NCBI GenBank assembly: GCA_963514095.1
Contig: CAUPSS010000180.1
Span: forward strand, 1 to 64,000
Direction: 5' to 3'
DNA length: 64,000 nt
From: Eutrigla gurnardus
Taxonomy: Eukaryota; Chordata; Actinopteri; Perciformes; Triglidae
Below, piece by piece: positions 29,071-39,432 of the stretch. Each line of letters starts with the position of its first letter. The stretch's first letter is position 1. The translations under genes and the position numbers were made by a program. Under the pieces are notes generated by a model. The model made no database searches, was not told the DNA's origin, and saw nothing but the letters and a program-made list of their open reading frames with translations.

Positions 29071-29855
29071 TGCTCTGAGACATTAACTGCCGTTGAACGA
29101 GTCCAATGAACCATGTCTCTTTCAGTGTTGAAGTTTTCTTGGGGCAGAGCCTCAATGAACCCACAGTTTGTGGAAATGTGTTGATTGAGGTGGGCCAGGA
29201 GGGTCTGCTCCTTGTGTGGGAGAGTTTTGGAAAAGTTAATCTCTGGGACCAGGATCTCAGCATGAGGGAACCTGGTCTTAGCAGTCTTAAGTAGTTTCTG
29301 TAACTCTTTAACGGCAGTCTCGCCGTTTAGTTGGCCCTTGTTGTTGAGGCCAAAGGAGAGGACCATTTTGTCGACCGTCACAGTGCTCGTGGCGGCGGCG
29401 AGGATGGCCTCTGCATGTCTGATCGTGGCACCTGGGAAGCCGTCGATCTGTAGATCTGGAATAGTGTATGGCGGGAGTCTGGTAACGTTCGAGTCGCCCA
29501 GGACGACCCACTTCTTTACAATATGTAGAGACCAGGTCTGAAGCTTCTTAGTAGTGTTGCAATGTCTAGTGGGTTTGCGTGCTCTGCTCTCAGGGGGAGA
29601 GAGAAGAGGCAGTTTGGTTTGAACCATAGTCTTACGGCCCAGGGGGGACAAGTTGTTCCTGGTCCTCGGTGATAGTCTCTGGGCGAGTCCAGGAGGAGGA
29701 GGAGAAGGAGAGGGGGACGGAGAAAACGACTGGAGCTCCGATTCAAATGCGTCGGCGTAGTCGAGGTCCATTGCGTCCATCTCTGGGTTGCCCTCGATCA
29801 TTTCCTCCTTGGTCGGCAACACAGTGTGTGAGTCCATGGCTGTGTCTTCTCCCAT
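29049..29855 (-). CDS. ORF1 SGNH esterase-like, truncated (unit 7)
   Basis: Intact copy, identical in protein to unit 1. Confidence 0.85.
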   Translation of the reverse strand: MGEDTAMDSHTVLPTKEEMIEGNPEMDAMDLDYADAFESELQSFSPSPSPSPPPPGLAQRLSPRTRNNLSPLGRKTMVQTKLPLLSPPESRARKPTRHCNTTKKLQTWSLHIVKKWVVLGDSNVTRLPPYTIPDLQIDGFPGATIRHAEAILAAATSTVTVDKMVLSFGLNNKGQLNGETAVKELQKLLKTAKTRFPHAEILVPEINFSKTLPHKEQTLLAHLNQHISTNCGFIEALPQENFNTERDMVHWTRSTAVNVSEHWINYLN

Positions 29856-30064
29856 CTGTGACTCCAGCACTTCGATGATGTCCAGGTCCGGTCCCAGGAC
29901 GCAGACGTGGGATGTAGGAGGGGTCCCGGGGGTCCGAAGGGGTCCACGGGAGTCTCCGGCGGTCGTTGCAGCAGGAGACGTGATCCGTCGGCGTGAAGCG
30001 GGTCCCGGCCGTGCACGTGGGACGGGGGTTGGTGTAAAGGGGACCGTGAAGTCCTGATCGACCC

Positions 30065-30105
30065 TTTCGACGTTTCGGTTCTATGGCAGAACCTTCTTCA
30101 GGAAA
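30065..30105 (-). ncRNA. Hammerhead ribozyme at unit 7/8 junction
   Basis: Same sequence as at 4841-4881; cut predicted at 30068/30069. Confidence 0.75.
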
Positions 30106-31024
30106 TAACTTGTCTAATTTATGAAAAGAATGATGGACGAGCTCGTGTAGAATGTCCGGGAATTGTGCAGCTACGGTGCGTAATGGGCAGCACGTTAACT
30201 CCGGTGTGAGTGTCTCTGGTGGTCATTGCCGGTAATTCTACCATAAAGGCGGTAGTCCGTCCGCCATTTTGTTTAAAACATGCCATTGACTATGGGTAAT
30301 GTCGTTTTTCGCAGGAAAACAAAGATGGCGTCGCTCGGAGGACACGGGATCTCCTCACAGGTCCTGGAAGGGAGCTAAAGCGCCAGCAGTTTCCTGGAAG
30401 GGAACTAAACATCACATTTTAGGCATTCAACATGGATATCTTGTGTAAATAATAATAATAATACATACTTGTATTTAAATGTTAATTATACTACTATAAG
30501 TAGTTATTTTATATATTAATAATAAAGAAATAATAATAAAAAAATAAATAAAAATGTTGTTATATCCATGTGATGTCTGAGTGTGTGTTTTTTATAAGTT
30601 CCAGGTGTCAAAATGGTCCCGTACTTAGGGTTAGGTGTGAGAAGGAGTGGTTAGGGTTAGGAGAAGTGGACAGGGTGAGGTGTCTCACTTCTCCAAGCAC
30701 CGTGGGTCTGTAGTGGGGTGTGATGGGGTCTAAATAATGTAGGGGGCCTGTAGTTTAGGTTTAGGGGTGGGTTCAAATGACATAAGGGGCCTGTAATTTA
30801 GGTTTAGGTGTGGGTCCGAATTAGACGTGGTGGGGGGGAGGAAGAATGTGTAGAGTGTGTATTAACACTGCCGTCGTGGGAGGGAGTAGGCCGCACCCGA
30901 GAGTCAGAGCCGGAGGCACGGGCTGGTTAGGGGAAGAAGAGGGTAGTGGATAGTCCGATGCACTGTCCATCTGCGGCTCCTCCTCCCGAGCACGACCCAT
31001 CCCCCGTCGCCGTGCAGGCAGTGG

Positions 31025-33274
31025 TCACCTCTCATTCAGTCCTCCTGGATGTGTTGTGCCGAGTCTGGCGATCCACTCCTTCTCACACCGGGTTCTCTGT
31101 GCCTTGGTCCACCTCAGGTCGCATTGCACCACCGTGGCCCGTACCGCCGGCCATCCATGCAGGATGAAGTGATGGACCAGGTGAGTGTGTGTGTTCTTGC
31201 GCCTGAGAATGTTGTAGCGATGCTGAGTGAACCTGGTGAGAAGGGTGTTTAGTGTTTCCCCGACATATTGTGCCCCACAGGTTGAACATACAATAACATA
31301 CACACAGTTTTTTGACTTAACACATCCGAAAAAACCTGTTTTGTATATGTTGTTGTTGTGTGGGTTTTTCAGCCATGTTACATGTTTGAAGAACTGGGCT
31401 AACACAGATGTCCGTGGGGGATTCAACACTTTTAATTTTGCCTTAACCAGTTTGTCCTGTAAATTCCTGTTCCTTCTGTAAGCTGCAATGATTCTGTGAT
31501 CCATCAGGAGCTGGCTGTCCCTGGAAAACAGTGAGAAGCTGTTCTTGGTGGCTGTAACAAGCTTCACAGTGGAAGGAGAATACATGGTGACAAGTGGCAG
31601 TGGGGATTCAACAACAATCGGCTTCTTGATCATAAAGTTTTTCCGGCATTTGCGGAGAAATGTCCAGGAGTACCCTCTGGTGGTCAACACTGAGAACAGC
31701 ACTTTGGTGGCCTTAACAAAGTCTACATCAAGTGTGCATATTCTCTTGAACCGTAGCAACTGTGATTTAACCAGACCCGGAAAAGTGTGTTTGGGATGGA
31801 AACTGGTTTTGTGAAGGAGGGCGTGAGTGTCTGTCTCCTTGAAGAAAACTTTGATCTCCAGACGGTGAGTGTCTTTGAAGTCCGTGTGTTTGAATGTCGT
31901 TGTGTCGAGGAAATCGACAGAGTGCTGGTCAGCTGTGGATTTGAGTGTTATGGAGGCGTTATGTGTGTTCAAAGTCTGAAGAAACACCTGGAAGTCCTCT
32001 TTCGAATGAGTCCAAACGCCCCAAATATCATCCAAATATCTGAAGTACTGTACAGGTTTTTTAACACATGTGGCCAGTGCTGAAGCTTCCCACTGGGCCA
32101 TAAATATGTTGGCATAGGCTGGTGCGAACTTTTTGCCCATAGCTGTGCCTTTAACCTGCAGAAAACAGTTACCATCAAACTGAAAGTCATTTCTCTTAAG
32201 ATTGATCTCCAAAAGGTGAAGTAGCTCCTTATCCGGCCTCTTTTTATCGGGATATTTGAAGAAAATGTTTTTAACGGCTAAAATGCCCTCATCAATGTCA
32301 ATGTTAGTATAGAGGCTGTCAATGTCCATGGTAAATAGGATAGATTGCTCTGGCATGTGGAGTTGCTTCACCTTGTTGACAAAATCATACGTGTCTTTGA
32401 TGTAACTGGGATGCCTGGTCGAAAGAGGAGTTAGATAGTGGTCTAGAAACTCAGCTGTGTAATATGTTTCACTATCACAGTCGGAAACAATAGGTCTACC
32501 CGGTGGGATGACATGTGGAACACTCCATTTAGCAGGATCTTTATGGATCTTAGGAAGCATGTAAAACAATCTGGCCCTCGGAACAGAGTTACCCAGTAGA
32601 TACTTTTTCTGCTTAAGATTAATAAATTTCTTATCCACCAATGATTGTATAACCTTAGCTACTAGGGGGATTGTGTCTGGAAATATGGGTTTGGGTAGCC
32701 TAGTGTAGTATTGACTGTCATTAAGCTGCCGATAGCCCTCCCACAGGTATTGGGCCCGGTCCATAATGGTGATCGCACTGCCTTTGTCAGCCGGTTTAAG
32801 AACAATGTGTTTGTTATGGCAAAGTCGTTTGAGAGCCTCCACTTCTGCAGGGAGGAGATTAGGTTTAACAGGAACAACCTTGAACTCAGTGTCAAACTGT
32901 GAAATGTCTGCATAAACAAGTGCATTAACGGCTGGGTGGATCTTTCCAGGAGGAGGGGTCCAGGTCGACGCAGGTGTGAAGGGCGGTGGTTCCGAGTCCG
33001 GCTTATCCTGGAAATACACAGCGAGTTTCAGTTTTCTGTGGTAAGTCTGGAGATCAAATCTACTTTGTTCCCTAACATGTTTATGGCACCCCTCTGTGGG
33101 GATGAATGAAAGACCCCTGTTCAGTAGGGAAAATTGGGTCTCGGACAATTGAAAGTTTTTAGCCAGCACAATCACATTCTTACTGTTGTTGATATTCGTG
33201 CTGTTAATGTTAGTGCTCTTCCCCTCCTGATTAGACAGGTTTGTGGGGAAGTCTAATTTAGGTAGTTGATCCAA
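31025..33274 (-). CDS. ORF2 PLE reverse transcriptase/GIY-YIG endonuclease (unit 8)
   Basis: Intact copy with Phe217. Confidence 0.93.
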   Translation of the reverse strand: MDQLPKLDFPTNLSNQEGKSTNINSTNINNSKNVIVLAKNFQLSETQFSLLNRGLSFIPTEGCHKHVREQSRFDLQTYHRKLKLAVYFQDKPDSEPPPFTPASTWTPPPGKIHPAVNALVYADISQFDTEFKVVPVKPNLLPAEVEALKRLCHNKHIVLKPADKGSAITIMDRAQYLWEGYRQLNDSQYYTRLPKPIFPDTIPLVAKVIQSLVDKKFINLKQKKYLLGNSVPRARLFYMLPKIHKDPAKWSVPHVIPPGRPIVSDCDSETYYTAEFLDHYLTPLSTRHPSYIKDTYDFVNKVKQLHMPEQSILFTMDIDSLYTNIDIDEGILAVKNIFFKYPDKKRPDKELLHLLEINLKRNDFQFDGNCFLQVKGTAMGKKFAPAYANIFMAQWEASALATCVKKPVQYFRYLDDIWGVWTHSKEDFQVFLQTLNTHNASITLKSTADQHSVDFLDTTTFKHTDFKDTHRLEIKVFFKETDTHALLHKTSFHPKHTFPGLVKSQLLRFKRICTLDVDFVKATKVLFSVLTTRGYSWTFLRKCRKNFMIKKPIVVESPLPLVTMYSPSTVKLVTATKNSFSLFSRDSQLLMDHRIIAAYRRNRNLQDKLVKAKLKVLNPPRTSVLAQFFKHVTWLKNPHNNNIYKTGFFGCVKSKNCVYVIVCSTCGAQYVGETLNTLLTRFTQHRYNILRRKNTHTHLVHHFILHGWPAVRATVVQCDLRWTKAQRTRCEKEWIARLGTTHPGGLNER

Positions 33275-34059
33275 TGCTCTGAGACATTAACTGCCGTTGA
33301 ACGAGTCCAATGAACCATGTCTCTTTCAGTGTTGAAGTTTTCTTGGGGCAGAGCCTCAATGAACCCACAGTTTGTGGAAATGTGTTGATTGAGGTGGGCC
33401 AGGAGGGTCTGCTCCTTGTGTGGGAGAGTTTTGGAAAAGTTAATCTCTGGGACCAGGATCTCAGCATGAGGGAACCTGGTCTTAGCAGTCTTAAGTAGTT
33501 TCTGTAACTCTTTAACGGCAGTCTCGCCGTTTAGTTGGCCCTTGTTGTTGAGGCCAAAGGAGAGGACCATTTTGTCGACCGTCACAGTGCTCGTGGCGGC
33601 GGCGAGGATGGCCTCTGCATGTCTGATCGTGGCACCTGGGAAGCCGTCGATCTGTAGATCTGGAATAGTGTATGGCGGGAGTCTGGTAACGTTCGAGTCG
33701 CCCAGGACGACCCACTTCTTTACAATATGTAGAGACCAGGTCTGAAGCTTCTTAGTAGTGTTGCAATGTCTAGTGGGTTTGCGTGCTCTGCTCTCAGGGG
33801 GAGAGAGAAGAGGCAGTTTGGTTTGAACCATAGTCTTACGGCCCAGGGGGGACAAGTTGTTCCTGGTCCTCGGTGATAGTCTCTGGGCGAGTCCAGGAGG
33901 AGGAGGAGAAGGAGAGGGGGACGGAGAAAACGACTGGAGCTCCGATTCAAATGCGTCGGCGTAGTCGAGGTCCATTGCGTCCATCTCTGGGTTGCCCTCG
34001 ATCATTTCCTCCTTGGTCGGCAACACAGTGTGTGAGTCCATGGCTGTGTCTTCTCCCAT
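33253..34059 (-). CDS. ORF1 SGNH esterase-like, truncated (unit 8)
   Basis: Intact copy, identical in protein to unit 1. Confidence 0.85.
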   Translation of the reverse strand: MGEDTAMDSHTVLPTKEEMIEGNPEMDAMDLDYADAFESELQSFSPSPSPSPPPPGLAQRLSPRTRNNLSPLGRKTMVQTKLPLLSPPESRARKPTRHCNTTKKLQTWSLHIVKKWVVLGDSNVTRLPPYTIPDLQIDGFPGATIRHAEAILAAATSTVTVDKMVLSFGLNNKGQLNGETAVKELQKLLKTAKTRFPHAEILVPEINFSKTLPHKEQTLLAHLNQHISTNCGFIEALPQENFNTERDMVHWTRSTAVNVSEHWINYLN

Positions 34060-34268
34060 CTGTGACTCCAGCACTTCGATGATGTCCAGGTCCGGTCCCA
34101 GGACGCAGACGTGGGATGTAGGAGGGGTCCCGGGGGTCCGAAGGGGTCCACGGGAGTCTCCGGCGGTCGTTGCAGCAGGAGACGTGATCCGTCGGCGTGA
34201 AGCGGGTCCCGGCCGTGCACGTGGGACGGGGGTTGGTGTAAAGGGGACCGTGAAGTCCTGATCGACCC

Positions 34269-34309
34269 TTTCGACGTTTCGGTTCTATGGCAGAACCTTC
34301 TTCAGGAAA
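34269..34309 (-). ncRNA. Hammerhead ribozyme at unit 8/9 junction
   Basis: Same sequence as at 4841-4881; cut predicted at 34272/34273. Confidence 0.75.
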
Positions 34310-35228
34310 TAACTTGTCTAATTTATGAAAAGAATGATGGACGAGCTCGTGTAGAATGTCCGGGAATTGTGCAGCTACGGTGCGTAATGGGCAGCACGTT
34401 AACTCCGGTGTGAGTGTCTCTGGTGGTCATTGCCGGTAATTCTACCATAAAGGCGGTAGTCCGTCCGCCATTTTGTTTAAAACATGCCATTGACTATGGG
34501 TAATGTCGTTTTTCGCAGGAAAACAAAGATGGCGTCGCTCGGAGGACACGGGATCTCCTCACAGGTCCTGGAAGGGAGCTAAAGCGCCAGCAGTTTCCTG
34601 GAAGGGAACTAAACATCACATTTTAGGCATTCAACATGGATATCTTGTGTAAATAATAATAATAATACATACTTGTATTTAAATGTTAATTATACTACTA
34701 TAAGTAGTTATTTTATATATTAATAATAAAGAAATAATAATAAAAAAATAAATAAAAATGTTGTTATATCCATGTGATGTCTGAGTGTGTGTTTTTTATA
34801 AGTTCCAGGTGTCAAAATGGTCCCGTACTTAGGGTTAGGTGTGAGAAGGAGTGGTTAGGGTTAGGAGAAGTGGACAGGGTGAGGTGTCTCACTTCTCCAA
34901 GCACCGTGGGTCTGTAGTGGGGTGTGATGGGGTCTAAATAATGTAGGGGGCCTGTAGTTTAGGTTTAGGGGTGGGTTCAAATGACATAAGGGGCCTGTAA
35001 TTTAGGTTTAGGTGTGGGTCCGAATTAGACGTGGTGGGGGGGAGGAAGAATGTGTAGAGTGTGTATTAACACTGCCGTCGTGGGAGGGAGTAGGCCGCAC
35101 CCGAGAGTCAGAGCCGGAGGCACGGGCTGGTTAGGGGAAGAAGAGGGTAGTGGATAGTCCGATGCACTGTCCATCTGCGGCTCCTCCTCCCGAGCACGAC
35201 CCATCCCCCGTCGCCGTGCAGGCAGTGG

Positions 35229-37478
35229 TCACCTCTCATTCAGTCCTCCTGGATGTGTTGTGCCGAGTCTGGCGATCCACTCCTTCTCACACCGGGTTCT
35301 CTGTGCCTTGGTCCACCTCAGGTCGCATTGCACCACCGTGGCCCGTACCGCCGGCCATCCATGCAGGATGAAGTGATGGACCAGGTGAGTGTGTGTGTTC
35401 TTGCGCCTGAGAATGTTGTAGCGATGCTGAGTGAACCTGGTGAGAAGGGTGTTTAGTGTTTCCCCGACATATTGTGCCCCACAGGTTGAACATACAATAA
35501 CATACACACAGTTTTTTGACTTAACACATCCGAAAAAACCTGTTTTGTATATGTTGTTGTTGTGTGGGTTTTTCAGCCATGTTACATGTTTGAAGAACTG
35601 GGCTAACACAGATGTCCGTGGGGGATTCAACACTTTTAATTTTGCCTTAACCAGTTTGTCCTGTAAATTCCTGTTCCTTCTGTAAGCTGCAATGATTCTG
35701 TGATCCATCAGGAGCTGGCTGTCCCTGGAAAACAGTGAGAAGCTGTTCTTGGTGGCTGTAACAAGCTTCACAGTGGAAGGAGAATACATGGTGACAAGTG
35801 GCAGTGGGGATTCAACAACAATCGGCTTCTTGATCATAAAGTTTTTCCGGCATTTGCGGAGAAATGTCCAGGAGTACCCTCTGGTGGTCAACACTGAGAA
35901 CAGCACTTTGGTGGCCTTAACAAAGTCTACATCAAGTGTGCATATTCTCTTGAACCGTAGCAACTGTGATTTAACCAGACCCGGAAAAGTGTGTTTGGGA
36001 TGGAAACTGGTTTTGTGAAGGAGGGCGTGAGTGTCTGTCTCCTTGAAGAAAACTTTGATCTCCAGACGGTGAGTGTCTTTGAAGTCCGTGTGTTTGAATG
36101 TCGTTGTGTCGAGGAAATCGACAGAGTGCTGGTCAGCTGTGGATTTGAGTGTTATGGAGGCGTTATGTGTGTTCAAAGTCTGAAGAAACACCTGGAAGTC
36201 CTCTTTCGAATGAGTCCAAACGCCCCAAATATCATCCAAATATCTGAAGTACTGTACAGGTTTTTTAACACATGTGGCCAGTGCTGAAGCTTCCCACTGG
36301 GCCATAAATATGTTGGCATAGGCTGGTGCGAACTTTTTGCCCATAGCTGTGCCTTTAACCTGCAGAAAACAGTTACCATCAAACTGAAAGTCATTTCTCT
36401 TAAGATTGATCTCCAAAAGGTGAAGTAGCTCCTTATCCGGCCTCTTTTTATCGGGATATTTGAAGAAAATGTTTTTAACGGCTAAAATGCCCTCATCAAT
36501 GTCAATGTTAGTATAGAGGCTGTCAATGTCCATGGTAAATAGGATAGATTGCTCTGGCATGTGGAGTTGCTTCACCTTGTTGACAAAATCATACGTGTCT
36601 TTGATGTAACTGGGATGCCTGGTCGAAAGAGGAGTTAGATAGTGGTCTAGAAACTCAGCTGTGTAATATGTTTCACTATCACAGTCGGAAACAATAGGTC
36701 TACCCGGTGGGATGACATGTGGAACACTCCATTTAGCAGGATCTTTATGGATCTTAGGAAGCATGTAAAACAATCTGGCCCTCGGAACAGAGTTACCCAG
36801 TAGATACTTTTTCTGCTTAAGATTAATAAATTTCTTATCCACCAATGATTGTATAACCTTAGCTACTAGGGGGATTGTGTCTGGAAATATGGGTTTGGGT
36901 AGCCTAGTGTAGTATTGACTGTCATTAAGCTGCCGATAGCCCTCCCACAGGTATTGGGCCCGGTCCATAATGGTGATCGCACTGCCTTTGTCAGCCGGTT
37001 TAAGAACAATGTGTTTGTTATGGCAAAGTCGTTTGAGAGCCTCCACTTCTGCAGGGAGGAGATTAGGTTTAACAGGAACAACCTTGAACTCAGTGTCAAA
37101 CTGTGAAATGTCTGCATAAACAAGTGCATTAACGGCTGGGTGGATCTTTCCAGGAGGAGGGGTCCAGGTCGACGCAGGTGTGAAGGGCGGTGGTTCCGAG
37201 TCCGGCTTATCCTGGAAATACACAGCGAGTTTCAGTTTTCTGTGGTAAGTCTGGAGATCAAATCTACTTTGTTCCCTAACATGTTTATGGCACCCCTCTG
37301 TGGGGATGAATGAAAGACCCCTGTTCAGTAGGGAAAATTGGGTCTCGGACAATTGAAAGTTTTTAGCCAGCACAATCACATTCTTACTGTTGTTGATATT
37401 CGTGCTGTTAATGTTAGTGCTCTTCCCCTCCTGATTAGACAGGTTTGTGGGGAAGTCTAATTTAGGTAGTTGATCCAA
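35229..37478 (-). CDS. ORF2 PLE reverse transcriptase/GIY-YIG endonuclease (unit 9)
   Basis: Intact copy with Phe217. Confidence 0.93.
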   Translation of the reverse strand: MDQLPKLDFPTNLSNQEGKSTNINSTNINNSKNVIVLAKNFQLSETQFSLLNRGLSFIPTEGCHKHVREQSRFDLQTYHRKLKLAVYFQDKPDSEPPPFTPASTWTPPPGKIHPAVNALVYADISQFDTEFKVVPVKPNLLPAEVEALKRLCHNKHIVLKPADKGSAITIMDRAQYLWEGYRQLNDSQYYTRLPKPIFPDTIPLVAKVIQSLVDKKFINLKQKKYLLGNSVPRARLFYMLPKIHKDPAKWSVPHVIPPGRPIVSDCDSETYYTAEFLDHYLTPLSTRHPSYIKDTYDFVNKVKQLHMPEQSILFTMDIDSLYTNIDIDEGILAVKNIFFKYPDKKRPDKELLHLLEINLKRNDFQFDGNCFLQVKGTAMGKKFAPAYANIFMAQWEASALATCVKKPVQYFRYLDDIWGVWTHSKEDFQVFLQTLNTHNASITLKSTADQHSVDFLDTTTFKHTDFKDTHRLEIKVFFKETDTHALLHKTSFHPKHTFPGLVKSQLLRFKRICTLDVDFVKATKVLFSVLTTRGYSWTFLRKCRKNFMIKKPIVVESPLPLVTMYSPSTVKLVTATKNSFSLFSRDSQLLMDHRIIAAYRRNRNLQDKLVKAKLKVLNPPRTSVLAQFFKHVTWLKNPHNNNIYKTGFFGCVKSKNCVYVIVCSTCGAQYVGETLNTLLTRFTQHRYNILRRKNTHTHLVHHFILHGWPAVRATVVQCDLRWTKAQRTRCEKEWIARLGTTHPGGLNER

Positions 37479-38263
37479 TGCTCTGAGACATTAACTGCCG
37501 TTGAACGAGTCCAATGAACCATGTCTCTTTCAGTGTTGAAGTTTTCTTGGGGCAGAGCCTCAATGAACCCACAGTTTGTGGAAATGTGTTGATTGAGGTG
37601 GGCCAGGAGGGTCTGCTCCTTGTGTGGGAGAGTTTTGGAAAAGTTAATCTCTGGGACCAGGATCTCAGCATGAGGGAACCTGGTCTTAGCAGTCTTAAGT
37701 AGTTTCTGTAACTCTTTAACGGCAGTCTCGCCGTTTAGTTGGCCCTTGTTGTTGAGGCCAAAGGAGAGGACCATTTTGTCGACCGTCACAGTGCTCGTGG
37801 CGGCGGCGAGGATGGCCTCTGCATGTCTGATCGTGGCACCTGGGAAGCCGTCGATCTGTAGATCTGGAATAGTGTATGGCGGGAGTCTGGTAACGTTCGA
37901 GTCGCCCAGGACGACCCACTTCTTTACAATATGTAGAGACCAGGTCTGAAGCTTCTTAGTAGTGTTGCAATGTCTAGTGGGTTTGCGTGCTCTGCTCTCA
38001 GGGGGAGAGAGAAGAGGCAGTTTGGTTTGAACCATAGTCTTACGGCCCAGGGGGGACAAGTTGTTCCTGGTCCTCGGTGATAGTCTCTGGGCGAGTCCAG
38101 GAGGAGGAGGAGAAGGAGAGGGGGACGGAGAAAACGACTGGAGCTCCGATTCAAATGCGTCGGCGTAGTCGAGGTCCATTGCGTCCATCTCTGGGTTGCC
38201 CTCGATCATTTCCTCCTTGGTCGGCAACACAGTGTGTGAGTCCATGGCTGTGTCTTCTCCCAT
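37457..38263 (-). CDS. ORF1 SGNH esterase-like, truncated (unit 9)
   Basis: Intact copy, identical in protein to unit 1. Confidence 0.85.
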   Translation of the reverse strand: MGEDTAMDSHTVLPTKEEMIEGNPEMDAMDLDYADAFESELQSFSPSPSPSPPPPGLAQRLSPRTRNNLSPLGRKTMVQTKLPLLSPPESRARKPTRHCNTTKKLQTWSLHIVKKWVVLGDSNVTRLPPYTIPDLQIDGFPGATIRHAEAILAAATSTVTVDKMVLSFGLNNKGQLNGETAVKELQKLLKTAKTRFPHAEILVPEINFSKTLPHKEQTLLAHLNQHISTNCGFIEALPQENFNTERDMVHWTRSTAVNVSEHWINYLN

Positions 38264-38472
38264 CTGTGACTCCAGCACTTCGATGATGTCCAGGTCCGGT
38301 CCCAGGACGCAGACGTGGGATGTAGGAGGGGTCCCGGGGGTCCGAAGGGGTCCACGGGAGTCTCCGGCGGTCGTTGCAGCAGGAGACGTGATCCGTCGGC
38401 GTGAAGCGGGTCCCGGCCGTGCACGTGGGACGGGGGTTGGTGTAAAGGGGACCGTGAAGTCCTGATCGACCC

Positions 38473-38513
38473 TTTCGACGTTTCGGTTCTATGGCAGAAC
38501 CTTCTTCAGGAAA
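38473..38513 (-). ncRNA. Hammerhead ribozyme at unit 9/10 junction
   Basis: Same sequence as at 4841-4881; cut predicted at 38476/38477. Confidence 0.75.
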
Positions 38514-39432
38514 TAACTTGTCTAATTTATGAAAAGAATGATGGACGAGCTCGTGTAGAATGTCCGGGAATTGTGCAGCTACGGTGCGTAATGGGCAGCA
38601 CGTTAACTCCGGTGTGAGTGTCTCTGGTGGTCATTGCCGGTAATTCTACCATAAAGGCGGTAGTCCGTCCGCCATTTTGTTTAAAACATGCCATTGACTA
38701 TGGGTAATGTCGTTTTTCGCAGGAAAACAAAGATGGCGTCGCTCGGAGGACACGGGATCTCCTCACAGGTCCTGGAAGGGAGCTAAAGCGCCAGCAGTTT
38801 CCTGGAAGGGAACTAAACATCACATTTTAGGCATTCAACATGGATATCTTGTGTAAATAATAATAATAATACATACTTGTATTTAAATGTTAATTATACT
38901 ACTATAAGTAGTTATTTTATATATTAATAATAAAGAAATAATAATAAAAAAATAAATAAAAATGTTGTTATATCCATGTGATGTCTGAGTGTGTGTTTTT
39001 TATAAGTTCCAGGTGTCAAAATGGTCCCGTACTTAGGGTTAGGTGTGAGAAGGAGTGGTTAGGGTTAGGAGAAGTGGACAGGGTGAGGTGTCTCACTTCT
39101 CCAAGCACCGTGGGTCTGTAGTGGGGTGTGATGGGGTCTAAATAATGTAGGGGGCCTGTAGTTTAGGTTTAGGGGTGGGTTCAAATGACATAAGGGGCCT
39201 GTAATTTAGGTTTAGGTGTGGGTCCGAATTAGACGTGGTGGGGGGGAGGAAGAATGTGTAGAGTGTGTATTAACACTGCCGTCGTGGGAGGGAGTAGGCC
39301 GCACCCGAGAGTCAGAGCCGGAGGCACGGGCTGGTTAGGGGAAGAAGAGGGTAGTGGATAGTCCGATGCACTGTCCATCTGCGGCTCCTCCTCCCGAGCA
39401 CGACCCATCCCCCGTCGCCGTGCAGGCAGTGG